From the NCBI GenBank assembly GCA_028281005.1, contig JANQKS010000043.1, positions 1-64,000 on the forward strand: a DNA stretch of 64,000 nucleotides. The letters run 5' to 3'. Positions within the stretch are counted from its first letter, which is position 1. Every line of letters begins with the position of its first letter. The stretch comes from Pseudomonadales bacterium. Lineage in GTDB: Bacteria > Pseudomonadota > Gammaproteobacteria > Pseudomonadales > Azotimanducaceae. The notes below the pieces were generated by a model. It was not told the DNA's origin. It saw nothing but the letters and a program-made list of their open reading frames with translations, and did not search any database. A program made the position numbers and the translations under genes. This document shows, in pieces, positions 52,292 through 61,700 of the stretch.

Positions 52292-53635
52292 GTGGCGGCA
52301 GATTCGTCGCCGTCTACAGAGGCCGGCGGCGGCAAAACATTCACTCCAAATACGGCGATCAGCATTGTCATCGCTAACATGATAGGCACCGGTGTGTTTA
52401 CCAGTTTGGGCTTTCAGTTACTCGACATACAGTCTGCGCCGGTGATATTGCTGTTGTGGGTGGTGGGCGGCGTGTTGGCGTTGTGTGGGGCGCTGTGTTA
52501 CGCGGAACTGGGGGCCGCGTTACCCAGATCCGGTGGGGAATACAACTTTCTGGGGCAGATCTACCATCCGGCCGCGGGTTTTATCTCCGGTTGGATATCC
52601 ACCACCATTGGCTTTGCCGGACCAACCGCGCTAGCTGCCATCACCTCCGCAACCTACTTAAACGCGGTGTATGGCCAAGTACCAGTGGTGGGGGCAGCCG
52701 CTACCTTAGTGTTGGTGGTGGGTTTGGTGCACCTTGGCAGCCGGCGGGGTAGCGCACGTTTCCAGCTGCTGTTTACCGGTATGAAAGTGCTGTTGATCGT
52801 TTTGTTTATTGCCGCTGCCTGGTGGCAAGTTGAGCAATTGCAGCAGGTGCGCTGGACACCCGTGGCGGATGATTTGGCGTTACTTGGAGGCGGTGCCTTT
52901 GCAATCGCCTTGATATACGTGAACTATGCCTACACTGGGTGGAACGCGGCGACCTACCTGGTGGGTGAAGTGGAAGGCGCCGGGCGCCACCTACCGCGCA
53001 TCTTGTTAGTTGGCACCGCGGTGGTCATGGGTTTGTATGTGCTGTTGCACATCATGTTTTTAAGCGTTGCGCCGATGCAGGAGATGCAAGGTAAACTGGA
53101 AATAGGTTACGTGGTGGCAAGTTTTGCCTTCGGCGAAGCCGGCTCGCGTCTGGTGGGCTTGATGTTGGCGGTGTTGCTGGTCAGTACGGTGAGCGCCATG
53201 GTCATAGCCGGCCCGCGTGCGTTGCAAGTGATCGGCCAAGACTTTCATGCGCTGCGCATGCTCGCCCGCGAAAACCGCCATGGCATCCCTTCGGTTGCAA
53301 TTGCCTTTCAAACTCTCATCACTCTGATCCTTGTGCTCACTTCCACGTTTGACGCGATCTTGGTTTTTGCCAGTTTTACCCTTGCGTTAAATACCTTGTT
53401 AACGGTGTTAGGCGTGTGGGTATTGCGCCAGAAACAACCGGACTTACCGCGCGCGTTCAGCGTACCCTGGTACCCATGGCCAGTGATCATCTATGTCGGC
53501 ATTACTCTGTGGACGTTAGTGTTTGTGCTCTATGAGCGGCCGGTGGAAGCCCTGGTTGGTGCGGGCTTAGTGGTGGCGGGCTGGTTGTTCTACCTCGTCT
53601 CAAAAGATAGGGTAGGCGCGCCTGAAAAAAACTGA
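52292..53635 (+). CDS. APC family amino acid permease
   Basis: A 447-residue transporter with 12 predicted membrane segments. The first helix has IANMIGTGVFTSLGFQLL, the substrate-binding glycine-rich motif of the APC superfamily, and the second ALCGALCYAELGAALPRSGGEYNF. The substrate, perhaps an amino acid or polyamine, is unknown. GTG 52292 abuts the PhyH stop codon, so the two genes are co-translated; the PhyH enzyme may act on the imported compound. Confidence 0.9.
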   Translation: MAADSSPSTEAGGGKTFTPNTAISIVIANMIGTGVFTSLGFQLLDIQSAPVILLLWVVGGVLALCGALCYAELGAALPRSGGEYNFLGQIYHPAAGFISGWISTTIGFAGPTALAAITSATYLNAVYGQVPVVGAAATLVLVVGLVHLGSRRGSARFQLLFTGMKVLLIVLFIAAAWWQVEQLQQVRWTPVADDLALLGGGAFAIALIYVNYAYTGWNAATYLVGEVEGAGRHLPRILLVGTAVVMGLYVLLHIMFLSVAPMQEMQGKLEIGYVVASFAFGEAGSRLVGLMLAVLLVSTVSAMVIAGPRALQVIGQDFHALRMLARENRHGIPSVAIAFQTLITLILVLTSTFDAILVFASFTLALNTLLTVLGVWVLRQKQPDLPRAFSVPWYPWPVIIYVGITLWTLVFVLYERPVEALVGAGLVVAGWLFYLVSKDRVGAPEKN

Positions 53636-53644
53636 GGAATACCC

Positions 53645-54472
53645 ATGTCAGATCACCTTATCGAAACCTTTGCTGATGGCATTGCCACCCTGACCATGAA
53701 CCGGCCGGCGGCGCGCAACGCCATGACGGGCGACATGATGGGTGCCATGCAAGAGGCTCTACCGCGCCTGGCGGCAGATGCCAACGTGCGCTGTGTGGTG
53801 CTGACCGGCGCGGGGGGAGCGTTCTGTGCCGGTGGTGATGTCAAAGGTTTTGCGTCCCAAGCCGGCGACGGCGACGCGGCAAAAAGTGCTGACACACAAC
53901 CACGGGGTTTTGATTTGGAAGGGCGTGCCCACGGCCTGCGCCAAGGCATGGAACTGTCCCGCATCCTGCACGAAATGCCCAAACCCACGCTGGCGGCCAT
54001 TCCCGGCCCTGCGGCAGGCGCCGGTTTGTCGCTGGCCTTGGCTTGCGACCTGCGTATCGCCTTGGACACGGCCAAACTCACCACGGCGTTTTCCAAGGTA
54101 GGGTTGTCGGGTGACTACGGCGGGTCATTTTTCTTACCGTACCTGGTGGGACAAGCCATGGCGCGCGAACTGTATTTCACCGCGCGTGTGCTGTCGGGCG
54201 CCGAGGCGCGCGACATTGGTTTGGTGAATAGAGTGGCGGATGCCGACAGCTATGAGGCGGCGGTGGCTGAATTTGCCGCAGAGCTTGCCGCTTTACCGAC
54301 CGTGGCAGTGGGGTATATGAAGAAGAACCTCAACTCAGCCTACGGTGGTTCGTTAAGTGATACGTTTGACCGCGAAGCGCTGTATATGACCCGTTGTTTC
54401 ATGACCGAAGATCACAAAGGTGCTGCGGTTGCCTTTGTCGAAAAACGCGCGCCGCAATTTAACGGGCGTTAA
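53645..54472 (+). CDS. Enoyl-CoA hydratase/isomerase family protein
   Basis: A 275-residue crotonase, the third in the window. The oxyanion-hole motif is GAGGAFCAGGDVKGFASQ and the second IPGPAAGAGLSLALACDLRIAL; the catalytic region FSKVGLSGDYGGSFFLPYLVG keeps Asp but has Ser in place of the first Glu, so it may be an isomerase-type member. The C-terminus is AFVEKRAPQFNGR. GAGGAA precedes the ATG. It lies between two transporter genes. Confidence 0.9.
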   Translation: MSDHLIETFADGIATLTMNRPAARNAMTGDMMGAMQEALPRLAADANVRCVVLTGAGGAFCAGGDVKGFASQAGDGDAAKSADTQPRGFDLEGRAHGLRQGMELSRILHEMPKPTLAAIPGPAAGAGLSLALACDLRIALDTAKLTTAFSKVGLSGDYGGSFFLPYLVGQAMARELYFTARVLSGAEARDIGLVNRVADADSYEAAVAEFAAELAALPTVAVGYMKKNLNSAYGGSLSDTFDREALYMTRCFMTEDHKGAAVAFVEKRAPQFNGR

Positions 54473-54478
54473 TCTGCT

Positions 54479-55825
54479 GTGGCGGCCGCTCCACAGAGCT
54501 GGAATAGCCGTTTTGGCTTCCTCATGGCGTCAGTGGGATTTGCCGTTGGTTTGGGGAACATTTGGCGTTTCCCCTATGTGACCGGCGAAAATGGCGGCTC
54601 TGCCTTTGTCCTAGTCTACCTGGTATGCGCCTTTGGCATCGGCGTGCCGATACTGATGGCGGAAATCATGTTGGGCCGTCGCGGCCGCATGACGCCGCCG
54701 AGTTCAATTGCCGCGGTGGCGGTTGAGGGTGGCCTGAGCCGCGGCTGGGCTGGCGTTGGCTATCTCAATCTGCTCACCGCATTCAGCATTTTGATCGCCT
54801 ATGGGGTGGTTGCGGGCTGGGTGCTGTATTACCTGTTTCAAACCGTCTCCGGCAGCATGGTCGACATCACCGCAGCGGCTTCTGCGGCGCAGTTTGATGC
54901 CTTGTTACAAGACGTGCCGACCATGCTTTTGTGGACCTTAGTGGCGTTGCTGATCGCCGGAAGCATTATCTACGGCGGTGTGGAAAAAGGCATTGAGCGT
55001 GCGGTCAAATTACTGATGCCGTTGTTGTTTGCCTTGTTGGCGCTGTTGGTGGGCTTTAACGTGGTGGTGGGTGGTATGCCTGCCACGCTGGAATATCTGT
55101 TTAGTCCCGACTTCTCCAAAATCAGTCCCGGCATGGTGCTGGCCGCCGTGGGCCAAGCGTTTTTCAGTATCGGCGTCGCCATGGCGGGGATGATGATGTT
55201 TGGTGCTTATCTACCGAAAAACATCTCCATCGGACAAAGCGCGGTGACCATAGTTATTGTCGACACCTTGGTTGCGCTGATGGCCGGTTTGGTCATTTTT
55301 CCGATGGTCTTCCACAATGGTCTGGACCCCGCGGGTGGTACCGGTTTGATTTTTCAAACGCTTCCGTTGGCCTTTGCGCAGATGCCGGGCGGCCAGGTGA
55401 TCGGCGTGTTGTTCTTTTTGTTACTGTCAGTGGCTGCGATCACCTCCGTGGTGGGGTTATGTGAGCCGCTCGGCGCCTGGTTGGCGGAACGTTTTCAATG
55501 GGGTCGGCACACGGCGTCCGTGGTGCTCATCGCGGTGGCTTCGCTGTTCGGGTTGGTCAGCGTGCTCAGTTACAACCACTGGGCTGAGGTAATGATATTT
55601 GGGCGTTCGTTAAACACGATGATGGATTTTGTGCCGAACCAGATCTTTTTGCCGCTGGGTGGATTACTGATTGCGTTATTTGTGGCCTGGTTTGTCAGCA
55701 GCGCGGACGCGGCCGAAGAGTTGGACCTGCAATCAACCAGGACTTTTCAGCTATGGCGTCAATTAATGCGTTACGTGGTGGTGCCCGCTGTGGCGGTCAT
55801 CTTGGTTACCGGCGTGGCGGAATAG
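54479..55825 (+). CDS. Sodium-dependent transporter, NSS/SNF family
   Basis: A 448-residue neurotransmitter:sodium symporter homologue (LeuT-type) with 11-12 helices. The first helix carries the sodium/substrate motif GFAVGLGNIWRFPYVTGENGGSAF and then GVPILMAEIMLGRRGR. Start is GTG 54479, seven bases after the crotonase stop. It may import an amino acid or similar solute in exchange for the sodium gradient, which fits the NQR sodium pump encoded upstream. The gene ends in a short tandem repeat. Confidence 0.93.
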   Translation: MAAAPQSWNSRFGFLMASVGFAVGLGNIWRFPYVTGENGGSAFVLVYLVCAFGIGVPILMAEIMLGRRGRMTPPSSIAAVAVEGGLSRGWAGVGYLNLLTAFSILIAYGVVAGWVLYYLFQTVSGSMVDITAAASAAQFDALLQDVPTMLLWTLVALLIAGSIIYGGVEKGIERAVKLLMPLLFALLALLVGFNVVVGGMPATLEYLFSPDFSKISPGMVLAAVGQAFFSIGVAMAGMMMFGAYLPKNISIGQSAVTIVIVDTLVALMAGLVIFPMVFHNGLDPAGGTGLIFQTLPLAFAQMPGGQVIGVLFFLLLSVAAITSVVGLCEPLGAWLAERFQWGRHTASVVLIAVASLFGLVSVLSYNHWAEVMIFGRSLNTMMDFVPNQIFLPLGGLLIALFVAWFVSSADAAEELDLQSTRTFQLWRQLMRYVVVPAVAVILVTGVAE

Positions 55826-55846
55826 TGGCGGAATAGGGGCCGAATA
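55814..55846 (+). repeat. Three 11-base tandem units at a stop codon
   Basis: GTGGCGGAATA is repeated exactly at 55814-55824 and 55825-55835, and a third degenerate copy GGGGCCGAATA follows. The TAG stop of the symporter gene lies at the junction of the first two units. Confidence 0.7.
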
Positions 55847-55850
55847 AACA

Positions 55851-56681
55851 GTGCAACTAAGTTATCGCGGCAGCGTAAATCAGTGGGAGTGTGACGAAAA
55901 TGATCACCTCAACGTTCGTTTTTATATGGAAAAACACTGGCAAACACTGTGCGGCTGGTTGCAGATTGCGAAGAAGCAAGCGGTGCCAGAGATATCCGCA
56001 CATCTAGTCCATCAGCATTTACGCTTTTTGCAGGAATCCCGGTTGGCCGCGCCAATCTCGGGTTATGCCGGGGTGGTGAGCGCAGCCGGCGACCATGTCG
56101 ATGTGTTAACCGAGTTGCGCCACTCATTTACCGATGACGTGTTGTGTACCTGTGTACACCAGTTGCAAGGTTTGTCGCTGCCGGTGACAGATGAACTGCC
56201 GGAGTATGCCGCCGCTCGTGGCGTGCCGGCTCAAGACTTGGCTTACGCCACATTGTCCGTGGACGAGGCAGCGCAGTACGGCTTTCAACCGATTGGCATG
56301 GGTGTGGCGCAGGCAGCGGAATGTCGGCAGGGCGGGGAGTTACTGGTGCATAACTACATGGGCCGCATCTCCGATTCTATGCCTCACCTATGGGGTGAGC
56401 TGGGTGAGCAGGAGGGTGGGGCGGTGCTGGAGTATCGTCTGCGTTTTCACCAGCCGCTGCGCCGCAATGAGCCTTTTGTGTTGATGTCGGGTATCGCCGA
56501 GGTGGGTGTTAAGGTGCAGCGCTTTGCCCACCTGCTCTACGCCGCCGAAAGTGGAGTGTTGTGTGTGTCCGCACAAGCTGCCGGTGTCCGCATGGACTTG
56601 CAGGCGCGCCGCGCCATGAGTTTAAGTGAAGAAGGGCAAGCGCGGTTACGCGAACGAATGTTACAACCGCTGGTCGAATAA
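55851..56681 (+). CDS. Hot-dog acyl-CoA thioesterase-like protein
   Basis: A 276-residue protein with a 4-hydroxybenzoyl-CoA-thioesterase-like N-terminal hot-dog domain: WECDENDHLNVRFYMEKHW, with the catalytic Asp position filled. A second hot-dog-like region is plausible, starting near VHNYMGRISDSMPHLWGEL, so the protein may be a double hot-dog. It precedes an acyl-CoA synthetase gene; together they would interconvert free acids and CoA esters. The substrate is unknown. Confidence 0.78.
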   Translation: MQLSYRGSVNQWECDENDHLNVRFYMEKHWQTLCGWLQIAKKQAVPEISAHLVHQHLRFLQESRLAAPISGYAGVVSAAGDHVDVLTELRHSFTDDVLCTCVHQLQGLSLPVTDELPEYAAARGVPAQDLAYATLSVDEAAQYGFQPIGMGVAQAAECRQGGELLVHNYMGRISDSMPHLWGELGEQEGGAVLEYRLRFHQPLRRNEPFVLMSGIAEVGVKVQRFAHLLYAAESGVLCVSAQAAGVRMDLQARRAMSLSEEGQARLRERMLQPLVE

Positions 56682-56723
56682 CCCGCTGTTGCAAATCAGC
56701 TATCCAAGTATCGAGGAAACTCC

Positions 56724-58379
56724 GTGAGTATTTACGACACTGACCTGGATCAGAATGAGGCAAATTATGCGCCCCTGTCGCCCATTTCTTTTCTACGTCG
56801 TGCGGCGCAGATTTATCCCCATCGCAGTGCTGTCGTCTACGCCGAACGAAATCTGAGTTGGCTTGCCGTGTGGCAACGTTGTGTGGCGGTAGCGGCTGCG
56901 CTGCGCACCCGCGGCGTCGGTCAAGGTGACACCGTCGCGGTATTAAGCGCCAATTTGCCGGAAATGTTTGAAGCACACTTTGCGGTACCCATGGCAGGCG
57001 CGGTGCTAAACGCCATTAACATGCGGCTGGATGCGGCGACCATCAGTTTCATCCTGCAGCATGGCGAGGCAAAGGTCTTTTTCGTCGACAAAGAGTTTGG
57101 CGCGGTCGCCGAGCAAGCCCTGGCGGAGGCGGATGCAGACATATTGTTGGTGCACATCGACGACCTGACCTGTGAGACGGGTAAATTAATAGGCCAGCTC
57201 AGTTACGAAGACTTGGTGCGTGAGGGCGCAGCGGCGCAACCGCAGCGGGACATTAGCGTGCCCGTAGATGCACGAGACTACTTACCCGCCGATGAGTGGG
57301 ATGCCATTGCGTTGAACTACACCTCCGGGACCACCGGTAATCCTAAGGGCGTCGTGTACCACCACCGTGGGGCGTACCTTAACGCGATCTCTAACGCACT
57401 CACCTGGCACATGGGTGAACACCCGGTGTATTTGTGGACGCTGCCGATGTTCCATTGCAACGGCTGGTGTTTCCCCTGGACTTTAGCGGTTAACGCCGGC
57501 ACCAGCGTGTGTTTGCGCCAAGTGCGCGACGATCAGGTGTACGCCTCGATTGCCGAGCATAAAGTGACACATTTCTGCGGCGCGCCGGTTGTGCTAAATA
57601 TGCTGCTGGTGGCAGATCAAGCATTAAAAGACCTGGTTCAGCACGAGGTGAAAGTCATGACAGCCGGCGCAGCCCCGCCGGCGGCGATTATTGGCGGCAT
57701 GCAAGAGATGGGCATTGATGTGACCCACGTGTATGGCTTGACTGAAACCTACGGCCCCGTGACCTTATGTGCCTGGCAAAACGACCTTTGGGGTGCGCTG
57801 GATGCGGATGAGCAGGCCACCCTAAAGGCCCGCCAGGGGGTTGGCGGACAGATGCTGGAAGGTCTCATTGTTGCCGACCCGGATACCTTGCAGCCCGTCC
57901 CACGCGACGGCGAAACCATTGGCGAAATTATGATGCGCGGCAACAATGTTATGAAAGGGTATTTGAAGAACCCAAATGCCTCCGCGGAATCATTTGCCGG
58001 GGGTTGGTTTCACTCGGGTGATCTTGCCGTCTGGCATGCTGACGGCTACATACAGATTAAAGACCGCTCCAAAGACATCATCATCTCCGGTGGTGAGAAC
58101 ATTTCCAGCATCGAAATTGAAGATCTGCTGTTTAAACACCCGGCAATCATGGAGGCTGCTGTGGTGGCCAAGAATGATACAAAGTGGGGCGAAACCCCCT
58201 GTGCCTTTGTCAGCTTGAAACCTAACCAAGCGCTCACCGCCGAAGAGGTCGTGCAGTACTGCAAAGACAATTTGGCCGGTTTTAAAGTGCCGAAGTACAT
58301 CGTTTTTGCGCCCCTGCCGAAAACATCTACCGGTAAAGTGCAGAAGTTTGTGCTGCGTGAACAAGCGGAGCAAATCTAA
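56724..58379 (+). CDS. AMP-dependent acyl-CoA synthetase
   Basis: A 551-residue ANL-superfamily ligase that activates a carboxylic acid to its CoA ester through an acyl-AMP. The P-loop is NYTSGTTGNPKGVVYHHRG, followed by VYGLTETYGPVTL, GWFHSGDLAVWHADGYI and IKDRSKDIIISGGENISSIEIE; the terminal catalytic lysine is in PKTSTGKVQKFVLR. Resembles medium-chain fatty-acid ligases. Start GTG 56724 with GAGGAAA upstream. Its stop overlaps the TVP38 gene start by one base. Confidence 0.94.
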   Translation: MSIYDTDLDQNEANYAPLSPISFLRRAAQIYPHRSAVVYAERNLSWLAVWQRCVAVAAALRTRGVGQGDTVAVLSANLPEMFEAHFAVPMAGAVLNAINMRLDAATISFILQHGEAKVFFVDKEFGAVAEQALAEADADILLVHIDDLTCETGKLIGQLSYEDLVREGAAAQPQRDISVPVDARDYLPADEWDAIALNYTSGTTGNPKGVVYHHRGAYLNAISNALTWHMGEHPVYLWTLPMFHCNGWCFPWTLAVNAGTSVCLRQVRDDQVYASIAEHKVTHFCGAPVVLNMLLVADQALKDLVQHEVKVMTAGAAPPAAIIGGMQEMGIDVTHVYGLTETYGPVTLCAWQNDLWGALDADEQATLKARQGVGGQMLEGLIVADPDTLQPVPRDGETIGEIMMRGNNVMKGYLKNPNASAESFAGGWFHSGDLAVWHADGYIQIKDRSKDIIISGGENISSIEIEDLLFKHPAIMEAAVVAKNDTKWGETPCAFVSLKPNQALTAEEVVQYCKDNLAGFKVPKYIVFAPLPKTSTGKVQKFVLREQAEQI

Positions 58380-59068
58380 TGCCTAAACCCGTGATATTGG
58401 TGATTGTTTTGGTGGTGTTGCTGGTCGGCGCCTATTTCCTACCGATCACAGATTGGATCAGTGCCGCGTTTGCCTGGATAGACGCTAACCGCACCATTTC
58501 GTGGTTGGTGTTTATCGTGATGTATGTGGGCGCAACGGTGTTGATGATTCCCGGCAGTCTCCTCACGTTAGCGGCGGGATTTTTATTTGGCTTGGGGTAT
58601 GGCTTTGTCATGGTCTCGTTTGCCAGTGTCACCGGAGCCAGCCTGGCGTTTCTCATCGGTCGGTTTTTTGCCCGCGACTGGGTGGCCGGGCGCCTGCAGA
58701 GCTTACCTAAGTTCGCGGCGTTGGATGCTGCGGTGGGTGAACGTGGCGCGTTGATCGTATTTCTAACCCGGCTCTCGCCTGTATTTCCGTTTAACCTCCT
58801 AAACTACGCGTTCGGCTTAACCGCCGTGCCATTCTGGACCTACGTGGCGCTGTCCTGGATTGGCATGATGCCCGCGACGTTGTTGTACGTTTACCTCGGC
58901 TCCATCGCTTCTGATCTGACCAGCCTGTTGGCGGGTGAAGTGGCGGAGTCGCCGTTAGGAAATTGGCCGCTGTACGTCGGCCTGATAGCGACCTTGGTGC
59001 TCACCGTCGTGGTGTCACGCATAGCAACCCGTACCTTAAGCGAAAAACTGGATGAGGCGGCCACATGA
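58379..59068 (+). CDS. TVP38/TMEM64 (DedA-like) membrane protein
   Basis: A 229-residue inner-membrane protein with about six hydrophobic segments. The SNARE-associated/DedA core is LMIPGSLLTLAAGFLFG, SVTGASLAFLIGRFFARDWV and FLTRLSPVFPFNLLNYAFGLT. Members are implicated in lipid scrambling or transport. Its start overlaps the acyl-CoA synthetase stop, and its stop overlaps the FAD-oxidoreductase start (ATGA). TVP38-plus-MerA-like pairs recur in bacteria, but the shared function is unknown. Confidence 0.9.
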   Translation: MPKPVILVIVLVVLLVGAYFLPITDWISAAFAWIDANRTISWLVFIVMYVGATVLMIPGSLLTLAAGFLFGLGYGFVMVSFASVTGASLAFLIGRFFARDWVAGRLQSLPKFAALDAAVGERGALIVFLTRLSPVFPFNLLNYAFGLTAVPFWTYVALSWIGMMPATLLYVYLGSIASDLTSLLAGEVAESPLGNWPLYVGLIATLVLTVVVSRIATRTLSEKLDEAAT

Positions 59069-60525
59069 ACGACCCTACTTACTATCCCGGGATTGAGTTC
59101 GATCGCCAAGCCTCCGGCTTACTGGCGCCGGAAGACCACGTAAATCCCACGCCTCAGGCACGCTACCATCTGGTGATTATCGGCGCAGGACCGGCGGGGC
59201 TTATCTCTGCCATAGGTGCGGCGGGGTTAGGCGCGAAGGTGGCCTTGGTAGAGAAGACACGCATGGGCGGAGACTGCCTTAACGTCGGCTGTGTCCCCTC
59301 AAAATCCCTGTTAGAGTACACCGGCTCTACACAACAGCCCGGTTTTGACACCGCTTTCAGCTGGCTGCGGGAGGTGCGCGCGGGGATTGCCCCGCACGAT
59401 TCGGTCGCGCGGTACAGTGAAGCAGGTGTGGATGTGTTTCTGGGAGAAGCTCAGTTTGAGGCTTCTGGCCAGGTTCGGGTGGGTGATGTGTTGTTGAATG
59501 CCCGACGCGTTGCGGTCTGCACTGGGGCCACCGCGGACATCCCGCCGATACCGGGGCTGCGTGAGTGTCAGCCGCTGACTAACGAAACCGTGTTTGATCT
59601 TACCGAAGCGCCGACCTCCTTGGCCATTCTGGGTGCAGGGGCGATTGGCTGTGAGCTCGCCTTGGTGTTTGCCCGTTTGGGTGTGACGGTGCACCTGTTT
59701 GAACTCGCGCCTAGAGTATTACCCTTGGAAATTGAGGAAGCCAGCACGGCTGTGGCTGCGGCGCTTGAAGCCGCGGGTGTCCAATTACACGTGGGCGAAG
59801 GGGTCAGTCAGGTGAGCCAAAGGCCTGACGCAGACGTTGAAGTTGAGGCGGGTGGCACAAGCTATCGTACCCAGCGGGTATTGGTGGCCTTGGGGCGTCG
59901 TCCGAACACCGCGGCGTTGGGCCTTGACCGCGTGGGTGTAGAGGTGAACGCGCGGGGGTTTATCAAAACAAATGCCAAGCTGCGCAGCAGTAACCCTAGT
60001 ATTTACGCGGCCGGTGATTGCACTGCGGCGTTGCAGTTTACCCACCACGCAGACGCCCAGGCGCGGGCTCTGGTGCAGAATACCCTGTTTGCACCGACCG
60101 CCAGTGTTGACGGGCTTGTCATCCCGCACTGCACTTACACCAAACCGGAAGTGGCCTCGGTGGGTGAAAACCCGACGCAGCTTGCTGCTCGGGGAGAGGC
60201 GTTTGACGAGTACCGCTTTGACTTTGCGGAACTTGATCGGGGACGCGCGGAGATTGATGGCGCGGGTTTTGCGGTAATCTGGACGAAGCGTGGCGGTGAT
60301 CAAATATTGGGTGCGACCATTGTTGGCCACGATGCCGGTGAGCAGATAGCCCCCGTTTGTATTCTGATGAGCAATGGGCTGGGTTTAGGTGCTGCGGGCA
60401 AAGCGCTGTATTCCTATCCAACACGCAGTGAATACCTCAAGCGTTTGGCCGATGCATACAACCGCACACGGTTGACGCCGACGGTGGCTAAGTTGTTTAA
60501 AACCTGGCTTGGTTTTACTGCCTAA
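59065..60525 (+). CDS. MerA-like FAD-dependent disulfide oxidoreductase
   Basis: A 486-residue class I pyridine nucleotide-disulfide reductase. The FAD motif IIGAGPAGLISAIGAAG is followed by the redox pair C71-x4-C76 in GDCLNVGCVPSK; an NAD(P)-binding motif ILGAGAIGCELALVFARLG and IYAAGDCTAAL follow. In the dimerisation domain the dihydrolipoamide dehydrogenase His is replaced: YSYPTRSEYLK has Tyr, as in MerA-type enzymes. There is no N-terminal HMA domain and no C-terminal vicinal Cys pair, so mercury reduction is unlikely. It overlaps the TVP38 gene by four bases. Confidence 0.88.
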   Translation: MNDPTYYPGIEFDRQASGLLAPEDHVNPTPQARYHLVIIGAGPAGLISAIGAAGLGAKVALVEKTRMGGDCLNVGCVPSKSLLEYTGSTQQPGFDTAFSWLREVRAGIAPHDSVARYSEAGVDVFLGEAQFEASGQVRVGDVLLNARRVAVCTGATADIPPIPGLRECQPLTNETVFDLTEAPTSLAILGAGAIGCELALVFARLGVTVHLFELAPRVLPLEIEEASTAVAAALEAAGVQLHVGEGVSQVSQRPDADVEVEAGGTSYRTQRVLVALGRRPNTAALGLDRVGVEVNARGFIKTNAKLRSSNPSIYAAGDCTAALQFTHHADAQARALVQNTLFAPTASVDGLVIPHCTYTKPEVASVGENPTQLAARGEAFDEYRFDFAELDRGRAEIDGAGFAVIWTKRGGDQILGATIVGHDAGEQIAPVCILMSNGLGLGAAGKALYSYPTRSEYLKRLADAYNRTRLTPTVAKLFKTWLGFTA

Positions 60526-60562
60526 GCTACTCTGTAGCGTTGTCGTGAGAGGTAGATTAAAC

Positions 60563-61042
60563 ATGCTGCAGGGGTTTGGCAGGCGCCAGTTTATAGGCCT
60601 GATGGTGTTGTGTGGGTTAACTGCGTGTGGTCAGAGTCCTGAGCCCCAGGCGATACCGTTTAAACCCACGGCAAGTATCCATGACTTTATGGTATGGGGC
60701 TTAGAACCAGCGGCGGATGTGATCTGGGGTAACGCGGGTTACATCATCACCCATGACGGTGAACAAGATTTACAGCCCACCACCCAGGAGGGGTGGGACC
60801 ATGTGCGTAACGCAGCCACCACCGTGGCGGAAGCGGGCAATCTGTTGATGATGCCCGGTTATGCGGCTGACCCGGGTGACTGGGTGGAATACTCCGCAGG
60901 TTTAGTCATGGCAGGCATACGCGCACGTGACGCCGCTCAGGCCAAAGATGCTGATGCGCTGTTCCAAGCCGGCGCAAATTTGTACAGTGTCTGCTTGGCG
61001 TGTCACAACCGCTACATCATCCAAGTACAACAAGGCATTTAG
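60563..61042 (+). CDS. Small monoheme cytochrome c-like lipoprotein
   Basis: A 159-residue lipoprotein with signal and lipobox LTAC, preceded by RRQF; a Tat-type signal is also conceivable. The only heme motif is C-terminal, VCLACHNRYI, like a cytochrome c'-type four-helix bundle. ATG 60563 is selected since the lipoprotein signal begins there and GAGAGG lies upstream; the frame extends back into the oxidoreductase gene. It is expected in the periplasm or at the inner face of the outer membrane. The adjacent membrane His-rich protein may be a partner. Confidence 0.75.
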   Translation: MLQGFGRRQFIGLMVLCGLTACGQSPEPQAIPFKPTASIHDFMVWGLEPAADVIWGNAGYIITHDGEQDLQPTTQEGWDHVRNAATTVAEAGNLLMMPGYAADPGDWVEYSAGLVMAGIRARDAAQAKDADALFQAGANLYSVCLACHNRYIIQVQQGI

Positions 61043-61052
61043 TCCGACGATT

Positions 61053-61661
61053 ATGGAAAACGTTAACGCATCACCACGTACCATTTTTGCCACCTTAAGC
61101 GCCAGCATCGTGGTGGCGTTGGTTGCCCTGGTCTTGTTCATCCTGCCCGCTGAGTACGGTGTCGATCCGTTAGGAGCGGGGGACGTACTGGGCATCAAGG
61201 GTATGTCGGGCTACACGGTGAGCGCGTTGTCCATTGAAGAGCAATCCTTCAAGGAAGACTACGTGGAGTTTCCTCTGGGTCCGTTTGAATCGATCGAGTA
61301 CAAATACCATATGGATGCGGGCCAAGCCATGGTCTACAGCTGGCAGGCGGAAGGGGAAGTGGTTTTCGATTTCCACAGTCATGAAGAACACCATGACGAA
61401 CATGATCTGCATGAAGCAGGGCACGCTGAACACGCACATGATGAAGATCATGAAGAAGAACACGAAGAAGATTCGATCAGTTTCTCTGTGGGTCGCGCCG
61501 CCGCCCAGCATGGTACCTACGTAGCACCCTACAGCGGCCTGCATGGCTGGTTTTGGGAGAACCGAGGTCAGCAGGAAGTAACCGTGAAAGTCACCACCCG
61601 CGGTTTTTTCGAGTCTTCCACCACCTTCTCCCGCAGTGGTGAATACACCCGCGAACTCTGA
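61053..61661 (+). CDS. Membrane-anchored protein with His-rich segment
   Basis: A 202-residue protein of no family that I can name with confidence. One transmembrane helix (about residues 10-33, IFATLSASIVVALVALVLFIL) is followed by a mostly polar soluble part. Residues about 108-141 form an extremely His/Glu/Asp-rich stretch with 11 histidines, likely to bind divalent metals. ATG 61053 fits the membrane anchor; the longer frame overlaps the cytochrome gene. The C-terminal part (SGLHGWFWENRG) is a small beta-rich domain. It follows the monoheme lipoprotein by 10 bases. Confidence 0.7.
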   Translation: MENVNASPRTIFATLSASIVVALVALVLFILPAEYGVDPLGAGDVLGIKGMSGYTVSALSIEEQSFKEDYVEFPLGPFESIEYKYHMDAGQAMVYSWQAEGEVVFDFHSHEEHHDEHDLHEAGHAEHAHDEDHEEEHEEDSISFSVGRAAAQHGTYVAPYSGLHGWFWENRGQQEVTVKVTTRGFFESSTTFSRSGEYTREL

Positions 61662-61700
61662 TAAGTTGAGTCCCGGCACACCTACGGTGTAAGGGGAATC

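Noticed and set aside
59065-60525. Mercuric reductase
   Set aside because: No N-terminal HMA domain, no C-terminal vicinal cysteine pair and no mer genes nearby.
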